Assembly (NCBI GenBank): GCA_023390875.1
Contig: JAEWCA010000397.1
Span: 1-6,718, forward strand
DNA from: Actinomycetes bacterium
GTDB lineage: Bacteria; Actinomycetota; Actinomycetes; Actinomycetales; Cellulomonadaceae
Direction of reading: 5' to 3'
Length of the DNA: 6,718 nucleotides
A program made the translations under genes and the position numbers. Under the pieces are notes generated by a model, which worked only from the letters and a program-made list of their open reading frames with translations, was not told the DNA's origin and searched no databases. Below are positions 1-5,021 of the stretch, piece by piece; positions within the stretch are counted from its first letter, which is position 1, and the number at the start of each line of letters is the position of its first letter.

Positions 1-618
1 GTTGACGGCCGCCGCGAGGCTGTGGCCGCCGCCGTCGCCGAGCGCACCGAGCGGGACGAGCGTGCCGTCGACCTCCCACAGCGCGGCCCGCTGCGTGCCC
101 TCGGGCGAGCGCACGTAGCCGACCACCTGGCCGGCCTCGTTGATCCCGGTGGCGCCCGCGTTGCCGCCGAGGTCGGGCAGGACGCGCATCGTGCCGCCGC
201 TCCACACGAAGGCACGGGTCCGGCCGCCGTAGCTGCCGGACGTGCCGACCACGTCGCCGCGACCGTTGAGCCCCGTCGCGTACGAGTACGTGTCCGTGGG
301 GTCCGCGACGCCGAGGCGCACGAGCCGCCGGCCGTCCCACAGCGCCGCGAGGTCGTCGTCGGTCCCGGCGACCTGGCCGCGGTCGTTGATCCGGGCCGCG
401 GTGTCGAGGCCGCCCGGCAGCGCGTACGTGTGCCCCTGCCGGTACAGGTGCGTGGTCGTCACGACCACGCCGAGCCCGTTCACGTCGTTCGCGCACTCCG
501 CGACGCCGAGGTCCAGGACCGCGCCGGTGTCGGACCGTGCCTGACCGGGTGCGGCGACGCCGACCAGCCCTGCGACCAGACCTGCGACGACCGCGGCGGT
601 GCGGACGGACGTGCCCAT
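1..618 (-). CDS. Secreted HAF-repeat protein, C-terminus cut by the window edge
   Basis: Only the first 206 codons are present; the frame is open at base 1. The ATG at 618-616 is preceded by AGGGGG (complement of 624-629) five bases away. Residues 1-27 form a signal peptide: hydrophobic stretch VVAGLVAGLVGVAAPG, likely cut after GQA27. The rest carries repeats with the pattern A-x-x-[IL]-N-x-x-G-[QD]-V-x-G: AARINDRGQVAGT (74-86), ATGLNGRGDVVGT (114-126), ATGINEAGQVVGY (156-168) and a cut one from about 202. The period is about 42 residues, each with an ALW/FVW strand between. This is the signature of the probable extracellular HAF repeat family, thought to form a beta-propeller-like fold. Function is unknown for the family. 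The protein should be exported. A weak promoter (TTGGTG, 18 bp, CACCAT; complement of 720-691) is possible. The family call is firm; length and role cannot be read here. Confidence 0.85.
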   Translation of the reverse strand, partial: MGTSVRTAAVVAGLVAGLVGVAAPGQARSDTGAVLDLGVAECANDVNGLGVVVTTTHLYRQGHTYALPGGLDTAARINDRGQVAGTDDDLAALWDGRRLVRLGVADPTDTYSYATGLNGRGDVVGTSGSYGGRTRAFVWSGGTMRVLPDLGGNAGATGINEAGQVVGYVRSPEGTQRAALWEVDGTLVPLGALGDGGGHSLAAAVN

Positions 619-753
619 GTGTGCCCCCTGGCTCGGCGGGACAGGTGGCGCAGCCCTGCGCGGCACCGTGCCTGCCCCCGTCGAAGCACGATGGTGAACT
701 CCCGACGTTCCGGACACCAACTTCCCGGGAGGATTTCGCCCACTCGCCGCATA

Positions 754-778
754 CCGGGCGCGGTGCGCGGGTGCCCGG
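754..778 (-). terminator. Candidate hairpin downstream of the DUF808 gene
   Basis: CCGGGC (754-759) and GCCCGG (773-778) are perfect inverted repeats around a 13-nt interior. They lie 25-49 nt past the DUF808 stop and before the HAF gene on the same strand. No U-tract follows, which is common in high-GC actinobacteria. Six GC pairs can arise by chance at this base composition, so the call is weak. Confidence 0.3.
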
Positions 779-802
779 CGTGGTCGACCCCGGGCCGGGG
801 CG

Positions 803-1750
803 TCAGTGCGCGGTCTCGGCCCGCTTCCGGCGCGGCAGGACGTGCATGACGGCGACGATCACGGCCCCGACGACCAGGCCGACGAGCGCCGAACCGAGCG
901 TGTCGACGAGCCAGGCGAGCAGGCCACCGACGCCCGGCACGCCGTGCACCGCGTGCTCGAGGTGGTGCAGCAGCTCGAACGGCACGTGCCAGCCGAGCTC
1001 GTCCACGCCCGACAGCAGGATGTGCCCGCCGACCCACAGCATCGCGACGATCCCGACGGACGACAGGACCGACAGGATCTTCGGCATCGCCCGCACCAGC
1101 ACGCGGCCGGTCGCCGCGACCGCCGCGTTGCTGCGACCCGCGAGGTGCAGGCCGATGTCGTCGAGCTTCACGATGAGGCCGACGACGCCGTAGACGAGCG
1201 CCGTGATGGCGAGCGCGACGACCGCGAGGATGATCGCGCGCGAGACGAACGGCTCGTCGGCGACCTCGTTGAGCGCGATCACCATGATCTCGGCCGACAG
1301 GATGAAGTCCGTGCGGATCGCGCCGCCGACCATCGACTTCTCGGTGTCGGCGCCCTGCGTCGCGACGGGCGCGGTGGTGTGCTCCTTCGCGTGGCCGCTG
1401 ACGAGCTCCCAGATCTTCTCGGCGCCCTCGTACGACAGGTACGCGCCGCCGACCATGAGGATCGGCGTGAGCAGCCACGGGACGAACTGGCTGAGCAGCA
1501 GCGCCGCCGGGAGGATGAACAGCAGCTTGTTGCGCAGCGAGCCCACGGCGATGCGCCGGATGATCGGCAGCTCGCGGTCCGGCGTGAACCCGTGGACGTA
1601 CCGGGGCGTCACGGCCGTGTCGTCGATGACGACGCCCGCGGCCTTGGCGCTCGCGCGGCCGGCGGCGGCGGACACGTCGTCCACCGAGGCCGCGGCGAGC
1701 TTCGCCAGCGCGGCGATGTCGTCCAGAAGCGCGGCGAGACCGCCTGCCAT
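803..1750 (-). CDS. DUF808 (YedI-family) inner-membrane protein
   Basis: The 315-residue product matches the usual length of DUF808/YedI proteins. It opens with the typical soluble N-terminus MAGGLAALLDDIA (1-13), then a conserved stretch around VVIDDTAVTPRYVHG (40-54) and R-E-L-P-I-I (59-64). Hydrophobic segments follow at about 74-107 (two closely spaced), 145-160, 171-194, 213-235 and 283-303, so it is a polytopic membrane protein. The C-terminus is basic (LPRRKRAET), suggesting a cytoplasmic end. The ATG at 1750 has AGGGAGAG (complement of 1756-1763) five bases upstream. The family has no established biochemical role; transport has been guessed but not shown. It diverges from the VOC gene across 120 bp and is followed by the HAF gene after 184 bp. 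Identity is confident; function is open. Confidence 0.92.
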   Translation of the reverse strand: MAGGLAALLDDIAALAKLAAASVDDVSAAAGRASAKAAGVVIDDTAVTPRYVHGFTPDRELPIIRRIAVGSLRNKLLFILPAALLLSQFVPWLLTPILMVGGAYLSYEGAEKIWELVSGHAKEHTTAPVATQGADTEKSMVGGAIRTDFILSAEIMVIALNEVADEPFVSRAIILAVVALAITALVYGVVGLIVKLDDIGLHLAGRSNAAVAATGRVLVRAMPKILSVLSSVGIVAMLWVGGHILLSGVDELGWHVPFELLHHLEHAVHGVPGVGGLLAWLVDTLGSALVGLVVGAVIVAVMHVLPRRKRAETAH

Positions 1751-1780
1751 CTCAGCTCTCCCTCACGTCACGCGCGCGTC

Positions 1781-1830
1781 GCGCTCGGGAGATCCTGACA
1801 CAGCGAGCGCCGCGCCCGGGGCGGCCGCCC
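1781..1830. promoter_or_regulatory. Divergent intergenic region with two inverted repeats
   Basis: Between the DUF808 and VOC starts lie GCGCTCG (1781-1787) paired with CGAGCGC (1804-1810), and the perfect 12-bp palindrome GGGCGGCCGCCC (1819-1830). Either could be an operator serving both genes or simply reflect high GC content. I see no clear sigma-70 promoter for DUF808 here. Confidence 0.25.
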
Positions 1831-1858
1831 ACGGGTGCGGCGTGGGCGCCGGACCACC

Positions 1859-1864
1859 TACGCT
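1859..1864 (+). promoter_or_regulatory. -10 box for a leaderless VOC transcript
   Basis: TACGCT fits the TANNNT -10 consensus and ends six bases before the ATG at 1871, so transcription could start on the A of the start codon. No Shine-Dalgarno sequence precedes that ATG, which fits leaderless expression, common in actinobacteria. No -35 element is evident. Confidence 0.45.
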
Positions 1865-1870
1865 CGCCGG

Positions 1871-2251
1871 ATGATCCGGCTCCGCGACGTCACCTACCTG
1901 GTCCGGGACCACGACGAGGCGGTGACGTTCTTCGTCGACGCGCTCGGGTTCGCCGTCCGGCAGGACGAGACGCTCGACGGCGGGTGGCGCCGGGTCGTCG
2001 TGGGGCCGCCCGACGGCGGGACCGGCCTCGTGCTGGCCCTCGTGGCCGACGGCGCACCGGTCGGCGGCCAGGCGGGCGCCGACGTCGCGTTCTTCCTCGA
2101 GACGGACGACTTCGCCGCCCAGCACGCGCGGATGCTCGCGGGCGGCGTGCGGTTCCGGGAGGAACCCCGGCACGAGCCGTACGGCACGGTCGCGGTGTTC
2201 GAGGACCTGTACGGCGGGGCGTGGGACCTCATCGAGCTACCGCGCCCGTGA
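1871..2251 (+). CDS. VOC (glyoxalase/bleomycin-resistance fold) protein
   Basis: The 126-residue product is a single VOC-superfamily domain with two beta-alpha-beta-beta-beta halves. The first is VTYLVRDHDEAVTFFVDALGF (7-27) followed by WRRVVVG and GLVLALV. The second is VAFFLETDDFAAQHARMLAGG (72-92) followed by YGTVAVFEDLYGGAWDLIEL (104-123). Start choice: an in-frame ATG at 1835 would add 12 arginine-rich residues, but homology begins at the ATG at 1871, which also has a suitably placed -10 box. Of the usual metal ligands, only the last acidic residue, E122, is evident. T8 and D71 stand where glyoxalase-like members often have histidine or glutamine, so glyoxalase I activity is unlikely. 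VOC members include dioxygenases, isomerases and drug-binding proteins; the substrate cannot be told from sequence. It converges with the dodecin gene. Confidence 0.88.
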   Translation: MIRLRDVTYLVRDHDEAVTFFVDALGFAVRQDETLDGGWRRVVVGPPDGGTGLVLALVADGAPVGGQAGADVAFFLETDDFAAQHARMLAGGVRFREEPRHEPYGTVAVFEDLYGGAWDLIELPRP

Positions 2252-2273
2252 CCGGCCCCGGGCGCGGACCGGC

Positions 2274-2299
2274 GGCGGTGCGACGCGCGCCGCACCGCC
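2274..2299. terminator. Two-way terminator hairpin between VOC and dodecin genes
   Basis: GGCGGTGCG (2274-2282) and CGCACCGCC (2291-2299) form a perfect 9-bp stem with an 8-nt loop. It sits in the 64-bp space between two converging stop codons, where a shared terminator is expected. There is no T-tract on either side, as is usual in this GC range. Confidence 0.65.
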
Positions 2300-2311
2300 C
2301 GTGGGACGGGC
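2297..2311 (-). terminator. Second, overlapping hairpin next to the dodecin stop
   Basis: GCCCGT (2297-2302) and ACGGGC (2306-2311) form a perfect 6-bp stem with a 3-nt loop, four bases beyond the dodecin stop codon. Its arm shares three bases (2297-2299) with the larger hairpin, so the two full stems compete. Confidence 0.4.
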
Positions 2312-2315
2312 CCCG

Positions 2316-2522
2316 CTACTCGGGCTGGTACTTGAACGAGAGCTGGATGCGGGTGCGGTAGAGCAGGGTGCCGTCCTCGCCGACGACCACGTCCTGCTTG
2401 GTGACCTCCGCGACCCGCAGGTCGTGCAGCGATCCCGAGGCGGTGCCGATGGCCTCCGCCGCCGCCTCCTCCCACGAGGAGGCGCTGGTGCCGATGACGT
2501 CGATCACGCGGTACACGCTCAT
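2316..2522 (-). CDS. Dodecin family protein (calcium-dodecin/SecE2-like)
   Basis: The 68-residue protein has the dodecin beta-alpha-beta-beta pattern: YRVIDVIGTS (4-13), helix SSWEEAAAEAIGTA (15-28), strand LRVAEVTKQDVVV (35-47), strand LLYRTRIQLSFKY (53-65). Dodecins assemble into hollow 12-subunit spheres that bind flavins or other small ligands in the cytosol. In an ungapped alignment to the recalled Halobacterium dodecin, the flavin-stacking tryptophan (W36 there) is V37 and the flavin-contacting glutamine (Q55 there) is R56. The protein looks more like M. tuberculosis Rv0379, described as a calcium dodecin, so flavin storage should not be assumed. Start choice: an upstream in-frame ATG (2558) would add 12 residues, but GGGAG lies six bases before the ATG at 2522 and homology starts there. 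It lies 85 bp downstream of the GNAT gene on the same strand. Confidence 0.93.
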   Translation of the reverse strand: MSVYRVIDVIGTSASSWEEAAAEAIGTASGSLHDLRVAEVTKQDVVVGEDGTLLYRTRIQLSFKYQPE

Positions 2523-2528
2523 GCTGAG

Positions 2529-2533
2529 CTCCC
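2529..2533 (-). promoter_or_regulatory. Ribosome binding site that fixes the dodecin start
   Basis: GGGAG (minus strand) is separated from the ATG at 2522-2520 by six bases. It lies inside the longer reading frame that begins at 2558, and so argues for the shorter 68-residue protein. Confidence 0.7.
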
Positions 2534-2561
2534 ATCGCTCGGTGCCGACGCGACCCATCGT

Positions 2562-2587
2562 GGTCGCGCACGGCCCAACCAGCGACC
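2562..2587 (-). terminator. Weak hairpin between GNAT and dodecin genes
   Basis: GGTCGC (2562-2567) and GCGACC (2582-2587) form a 6-bp stem with a 14-nt loop, 20 bp after the GNAT stop. It might partly separate GNAT from dodecin transcription. A stem this short is expected by chance at this GC content. Confidence 0.2.
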
Positions 2588-2607
2588 GGACGACGCCGTG
2601 CGCTCCG

Positions 2608-3207
2608 TCAGCCGGGCGCCACCTCGGTCGTCATCACGCAGTTGCCCTGGCCCTTGGGCCGGTCGTAGGTGAACCCGAGCTCCTCGTACATCGTGCGCGT
2701 CGCGTTGTAGAGGAACGAGGCCGAGACCCGCTTGCCCGGCTCCAGGTCGTGCGGGTAGGACTCGACGCGCCCGCCGCCCGCGGCGGCGATCAGCGCGAGC
2801 GCTCCCCGCACCGCGACCGACGCCATGCCCCGGCGCCGGTAGCGGCGGTCGACGAACAGGCACGTGATGCGGAAGTCCGGCCGGCGCGTGACGGTCTGCT
2901 CCCACTCCTTGCGGTGGTGGATGTTCGGGAGCTCGTCGACCGGACCGAACTGCGCCCACGCGACCGCCTCGTCCCCGTCGAAGACCACGGCCGCGTGCGT
3001 GCGCCCGGCCTCGACGAGCCGGCGCTTGAACTCGCGGTTGCCGATCTCCCGGCGCTCCTCCTTGGGGTCGGGGTACAGGTGGAAGAACGTGCACCAGCAC
3101 CCGCCCCAGACGCCGTTGTGCCGCACGGCGAGGTCCGCGTACGCGTCCCACGTCGCCGGCCCGAGGGGCTCGATCCGGTAGCCGTCGACCGTGATCCCTG
3201 CGTCCAC
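2608..3207 (-). CDS. GNAT family N-acetyltransferase
   Basis: Numbered from the GTG at 3207, the product has 199 residues. It would transfer an acetyl group from acetyl-CoA to an unidentified amine. The acetyl-CoA pyrophosphate loop, R/Q-x-x-G-x-G/A, is seen in DRRYRRRGMASVAV (120-133), after strand FRITCLFV (112-119). A cysteine-tryptophan-rich stretch NGVWGGCWCTFFHLYPDP (31-48) marks a subfamily common in actinobacteria. The end holds the usual NATRTMYEELGF helix-strand (168-179). Start choice: an ATG at 3258 would add 17 residues, but that stretch has three T-ending codons (TGT, CGT, TCT), unlike the gene body, and no Shine-Dalgarno sequence. The GTG at 3207 has TACCGT seven bases upstream, fitting a leaderless start. 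The product may therefore be 199 or 216 residues. It is divergent from the GH16 gene and upstream of dodecin. The substrate is unknown. Confidence 0.85.
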   Translation of the reverse strand: MDAGITVDGYRIEPLGPATWDAYADLAVRHNGVWGGCWCTFFHLYPDPKEERREIGNREFKRRLVEAGRTHAAVVFDGDEAVAWAQFGPVDELPNIHHRKEWEQTVTRRPDFRITCLFVDRRYRRRGMASVAVRGALALIAAAGGGRVESYPHDLEPGKRVSASFLYNATRTMYEELGFTYDRPKGQGNCVMTTEVAPG

Positions 3208-3214
3208 CTTCGCG

Positions 3215-3220
3215 ACGGTA
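3215..3220 (-). promoter_or_regulatory. Possible -10 box for a leaderless GNAT transcript
   Basis: On the minus strand TACCGT ends seven bases before the GTG at 3207, the spacing that would place the transcription start at the start codon. No -35 box is visible. This supports the shorter GNAT protein but is only a six-base match. Confidence 0.35.
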
Positions 3221-3259
3221 GACCCGCCCTCCGCGCGACGCTCCCGGAGACACCCCATG

Positions 3260-3288
3260 TTGACTCGTGTCACCAGGACCAATACGGT
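3260..3288 (+). promoter_or_regulatory. Sigma-70-type promoter of the GH16 glucanase gene
   Basis: TTGACT (3260-3265) and TACGGT (3283-3288) are separated by exactly 17 bp, close to the TTGACA/TATAAT-type consensus and rare in such GC-rich DNA. Transcription would begin near 3295, leaving a leader of about 235 nt before the GH16 ATG. It is the best promoter in the window and points only toward the glucanase genes. Confidence 0.65.
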
Positions 3289-3294
3289 GTCACC
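3267..3294 (+). promoter_or_regulatory. Paired direct repeats across the GH16 promoter (putative operator)
   Basis: GTGTCACC occurs at 3267-3274, inside the promoter spacer, and again at 3287-3294, overlapping the last two bases of the -10 box and the expected start site. Start-to-start distance is 20 bp, about two helix turns, so two bound protein units would face the same side. The second copy extends to GGTGTCACC, itself an odd palindrome. The position suggests repression, presumably relieved by a glucan-derived signal; no regulator gene is in the window. Confidence 0.45.
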
Positions 3295-3530
3295 CGGCGA
3301 AAGCGACCTGATCAGCGCGTTCGCCTCGCGTCGACACGGCTCCCCCCGCCCGCGCTCACCGACGAGCGCCGACTGAGACCGTTCCCCCCGGGACGGCTCT
3401 CGACGCGTCGACGGACGACGACCTCGCACGCCACCACCGGAGCGCACCGCGCCGCCGGCCGGTTCCGCGCGCCCGTCGCCGGCCGACGCCTGACCGCTCA
3501 TGCAGCCCACCGAGAAAGTGGTGCACCTCC
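3295..3530 (+). other. Long GH16 leader with palindrome and hairpin
   Basis: This gene-free stretch is the predicted 5' untranslated region. It holds a small hairpin, CCGTTCCC/GGGACGG with one bulged T (3379-3396), and a perfect 12-bp palindrome TCGACGCGTCGA (3400-3411). A weaker CGTCG/CGACG stem lies at 3474-3488. I do not recognise a riboswitch class. The Shine-Dalgarno sequence before the GH16 ATG is poor; GAGAAAGTGG (3512-3521) is the only purine-rich stretch. Confidence 0.4.
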
Positions 3531-4910
3531 ATGACACACGTCCCCCCGTCAGCACCCCGCAGCCGCGCACGCCGGCTCCTTCCCCGCGCCGCGCTCCTCG
3601 CGGTCGGGCTCACGGTCGCGGCCCTCACCGGTGCGGGCGACGCGTCCGCCGCGGCGCCGTCCACCCCGTCCGGCTGGACCCAGCAGTTCCTCGACGACTT
3701 CACCGGCGCCGCCAACACCGGCGTCAACACCGCCAACTGGCAGTACGCGACCGGCACGGGCTACCCGGGCGGCGCGGCCAACTGGGGCACCGGCGAGATC
3801 GAGACGATGACGAGCAGCACCGCGAACGTCTACCAGGACGGCGCCGGCAACCTCGTGATCAAGCCGATCCGCAACGCCTCCGGGCAGTGGACGAGCGGCC
3901 GCATCGAGACCCAGCGGACCGACCTCGCCGCGCCCGCGGGCGGTAAGCTGCGCCTCGAGGCGCGCCTGCAGCAGCCCAACGTGAGCGGCGCCGCGGCCGC
4001 CGGGTACTGGCCCGCGTTCTGGGCGCTCGGCGGGGCCGCGCGCGGCACCGGCGCGACCGGGTGGCCGTCGATCGGCGAGATCGACGTCATGGAGGACATC
4101 AACGGGCGCAGCTCGGTGTTCGCCGCGCTGCACTGCGGCACCAACCCGGGCGGCCCGTGCAACGAGACGACCGGAATCACGAGCGGTGAGCGCGCGTGCA
4201 GCGGGTGCCAGACCGGCTTCCACACCTACGCGGTGGAGCAGGACCGCAGCGTCTCGCCCGAGCAGCTGCGGTTCTACCTCGACGGCGCCAACTACTTCAC
4301 GATCAGCGCCAACCAGGTCGACGCGACCACCTGGAACAACGCGACGCACCACGGGTTCTTCATGATCCTCAACGTCGCGATCGGCGGCGGCTTCCCCGCG
4401 GCGTTCGGCGGCGGCCCGACGAGCGCGACCCAGTCGGGCGTGCCGATGGTGGTCGACTACGTCGCCGCGTACACCGCGGGCGGCTCCGGCGGTGGTGGTG
4501 GCGGCGGTGGTGGCGGCGGGACCGTCACGGGCGGCTCGATCACCAACGCGAACGGCATGTGCCTCGACAACAACGCGGCGAGCACCGCCAACGGCAACAA
4601 GATCCAGATCTGGGCATGCAACGGCACCGTCGCCCAGAAGTGGACGTTCGTCGAGGCCGGCACGACGCTGCACGTCCAGGGCAAGTGCCTCGACATCGCG
4701 GGCGGCGGCACCGCGAACGGCACCAAGGTCCAGCTCTACGACTGCAACAACACCGCCGCGCAGGTGTGGATCCCGCGCAACGGCGGCTACTACAACCCGC
4801 AGTCGAACCGGTGCCTCGACAACCCGAGCGGCTCGACCACCGCGGGCACGCAGGTCCAGATCTGGGACTGCAACGGCAGCGGCGCGCAGAAGTGGACGCT
4901 GCACAGCTGA
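3531..4910 (+). CDS. Secreted GH16 endo-beta-1,3-glucanase with CBM13
   Basis: The 459-residue enzyme should hydrolyse internal beta-1,3-glucosidic bonds of laminarin-type or fungal wall glucan outside the cell (laminarinase, EC 3.2.1.39-like). Residues 1-40 form a signal peptide: arginine-rich start, hydrophobic core AALLAVGLTVAALTG, likely cut after ASA40. The GH16 jelly-roll domain spans about 49-316. Its retaining motif is E183-I-D185-V-M-E188, with E183 the nucleophile and E188 the acid/base. Four cysteines (202, 210, 223, 226) sit in a loop just after it and may form disulfides. A run of eleven glycines (320-330) links to a CBM13 ricin-type trefoil (335-459) with three CLD...CN...Q-x-W repeats, each ending AQ[KV]W, and six cysteines. 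The first repeat has WACNG where the others have DCN. The gene starts a glucan-degradation pair with the GH64 gene, 111 nt downstream. Confidence 0.95.
   Translation: MTHVPPSAPRSRARRLLPRAALLAVGLTVAALTGAGDASAAAPSTPSGWTQQFLDDFTGAANTGVNTANWQYATGTGYPGGAANWGTGEIETMTSSTANVYQDGAGNLVIKPIRNASGQWTSGRIETQRTDLAAPAGGKLRLEARLQQPNVSGAAAAGYWPAFWALGGAARGTGATGWPSIGEIDVMEDINGRSSVFAALHCGTNPGGPCNETTGITSGERACSGCQTGFHTYAVEQDRSVSPEQLRFYLDGANYFTISANQVDATTWNNATHHGFFMILNVAIGGGFPAAFGGGPTSATQSGVPMVVDYVAAYTAGGSGGGGGGGGGGGTVTGGSITNANGMCLDNNAASTANGNKIQIWACNGTVAQKWTFVEAGTTLHVQGKCLDIAGGGTANGTKVQLYDCNNTAAQVWIPRNGGYYNPQSNRCLDNPSGSTTAGTQVQIWDCNGSGAQKWTLHS
4533..4910 (+). repeat. CBM13-coding direct repeat, copy 1
   Basis: This stretch encodes residues 335-459 of the GH16 enzyme plus the stop. 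It matches the end of the GH64 gene at about 105 of 126 aligned positions by hand count, with one single-residue gap. Long identical DNA blocks are shared, for example the codons for NGNKIQIW and for GKCLDIAGGGT. Similarity stops at the glycine linker. Confidence 0.85.
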
Positions 4911-4919
4911 TCGCCTGAC

Positions 4920-4959
4920 CCGGTGCCGGGGCGCGTGACCGTCCGCTCCCCGGCACCGG
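4920..4959 (+). terminator. 12-bp perfect hairpin after the GH16 gene
   Basis: CCGGTGCCGGGG (4920-4931) pairs without mismatch with CCCCGGCACCGG (4948-4959) around a 16-nt loop, starting nine bases after the GH16 stop. It is the strongest stem in the window. No U-tract follows, so it may terminate only partly, or act as a 3' stabiliser or processing signal for the GH16 message. Confidence 0.65.
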
Positions 4960-4961
4960 CC

Positions 4962-4989
4962 CCACGCGGCGTCCCCCGGCACCGCGTGG
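4962..4989 (+). promoter_or_regulatory. Second hairpin in the GH16-GH64 spacer, with an alternative pairing
   Basis: CCACGCGG (4962-4969) pairs perfectly with CCGCGTGG (4982-4989) around a 12-nt loop. Its loop and 3' arm contain CCCCGGCACCG (4974-4984), a second copy of 4948-4958, which can pair with 4921-4931 instead. It is followed by the short palindrome GTTCCGCCGGAAC (4989-5001) just before the ribosome binding site. The arrangement resembles alternative folds in an attenuator. Confidence 0.4.
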
Positions 4990-5007
4990 TTCCGCCGGAA
5001 CAGGAAG

Positions 5008-5013
5008 AAGGAG
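5008..5013 (+). promoter_or_regulatory. Strong ribosome binding site fixing the GH64 start
   Basis: AAGGAG lies eight bases before the ATG at 5022, which begins a clear signal peptide. The reading frame is open back to an ATG at 4923, but that would add 33 proline/arginine-rich residues and run through the hairpins. The downstream ATG is therefore the start. Confidence 0.85.
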
Positions 5014-5021
5014 CAAGGCCT

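Noticed and set aside
22..849. Plus-strand open frame of 275 codons over the HAF and DUF808 ends
   Set aside because: Composition is that of a shadow frame; the minus strand holds a signal peptide, ribosome binding site and HAF repeats over the same bases.
2797..2804. GAGCGCTC, resembling the core of the CebR operator of cellulose genes
   Set aside because: The flanks do not complete the TGGGAGCGCTCCCA palindrome and it lies inside the GNAT coding region, far from any glycosidase promoter.
3558..3605. Arginine pair in the GH16 signal peptide as a Tat motif
   Set aside because: The sequence RARRLLPRA lacks the S/T-R-R-x-F-L-K pattern; ordinary Sec export is the simpler reading.
3500..3946. 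ATG at 3500 opening a 148-codon frame overlapping the GH16 start
   Set aside because: It is out of frame with GH16, arginine/proline-rich and has no signal or family. A translated leader peptide is not excluded but has no support.
4923..5021. N-terminal extension of GH64 from the ATG at 4923
   Set aside because: It would run through the hairpins, lacks a ribosome binding site and hides the clear signal peptide that begins at 5022.
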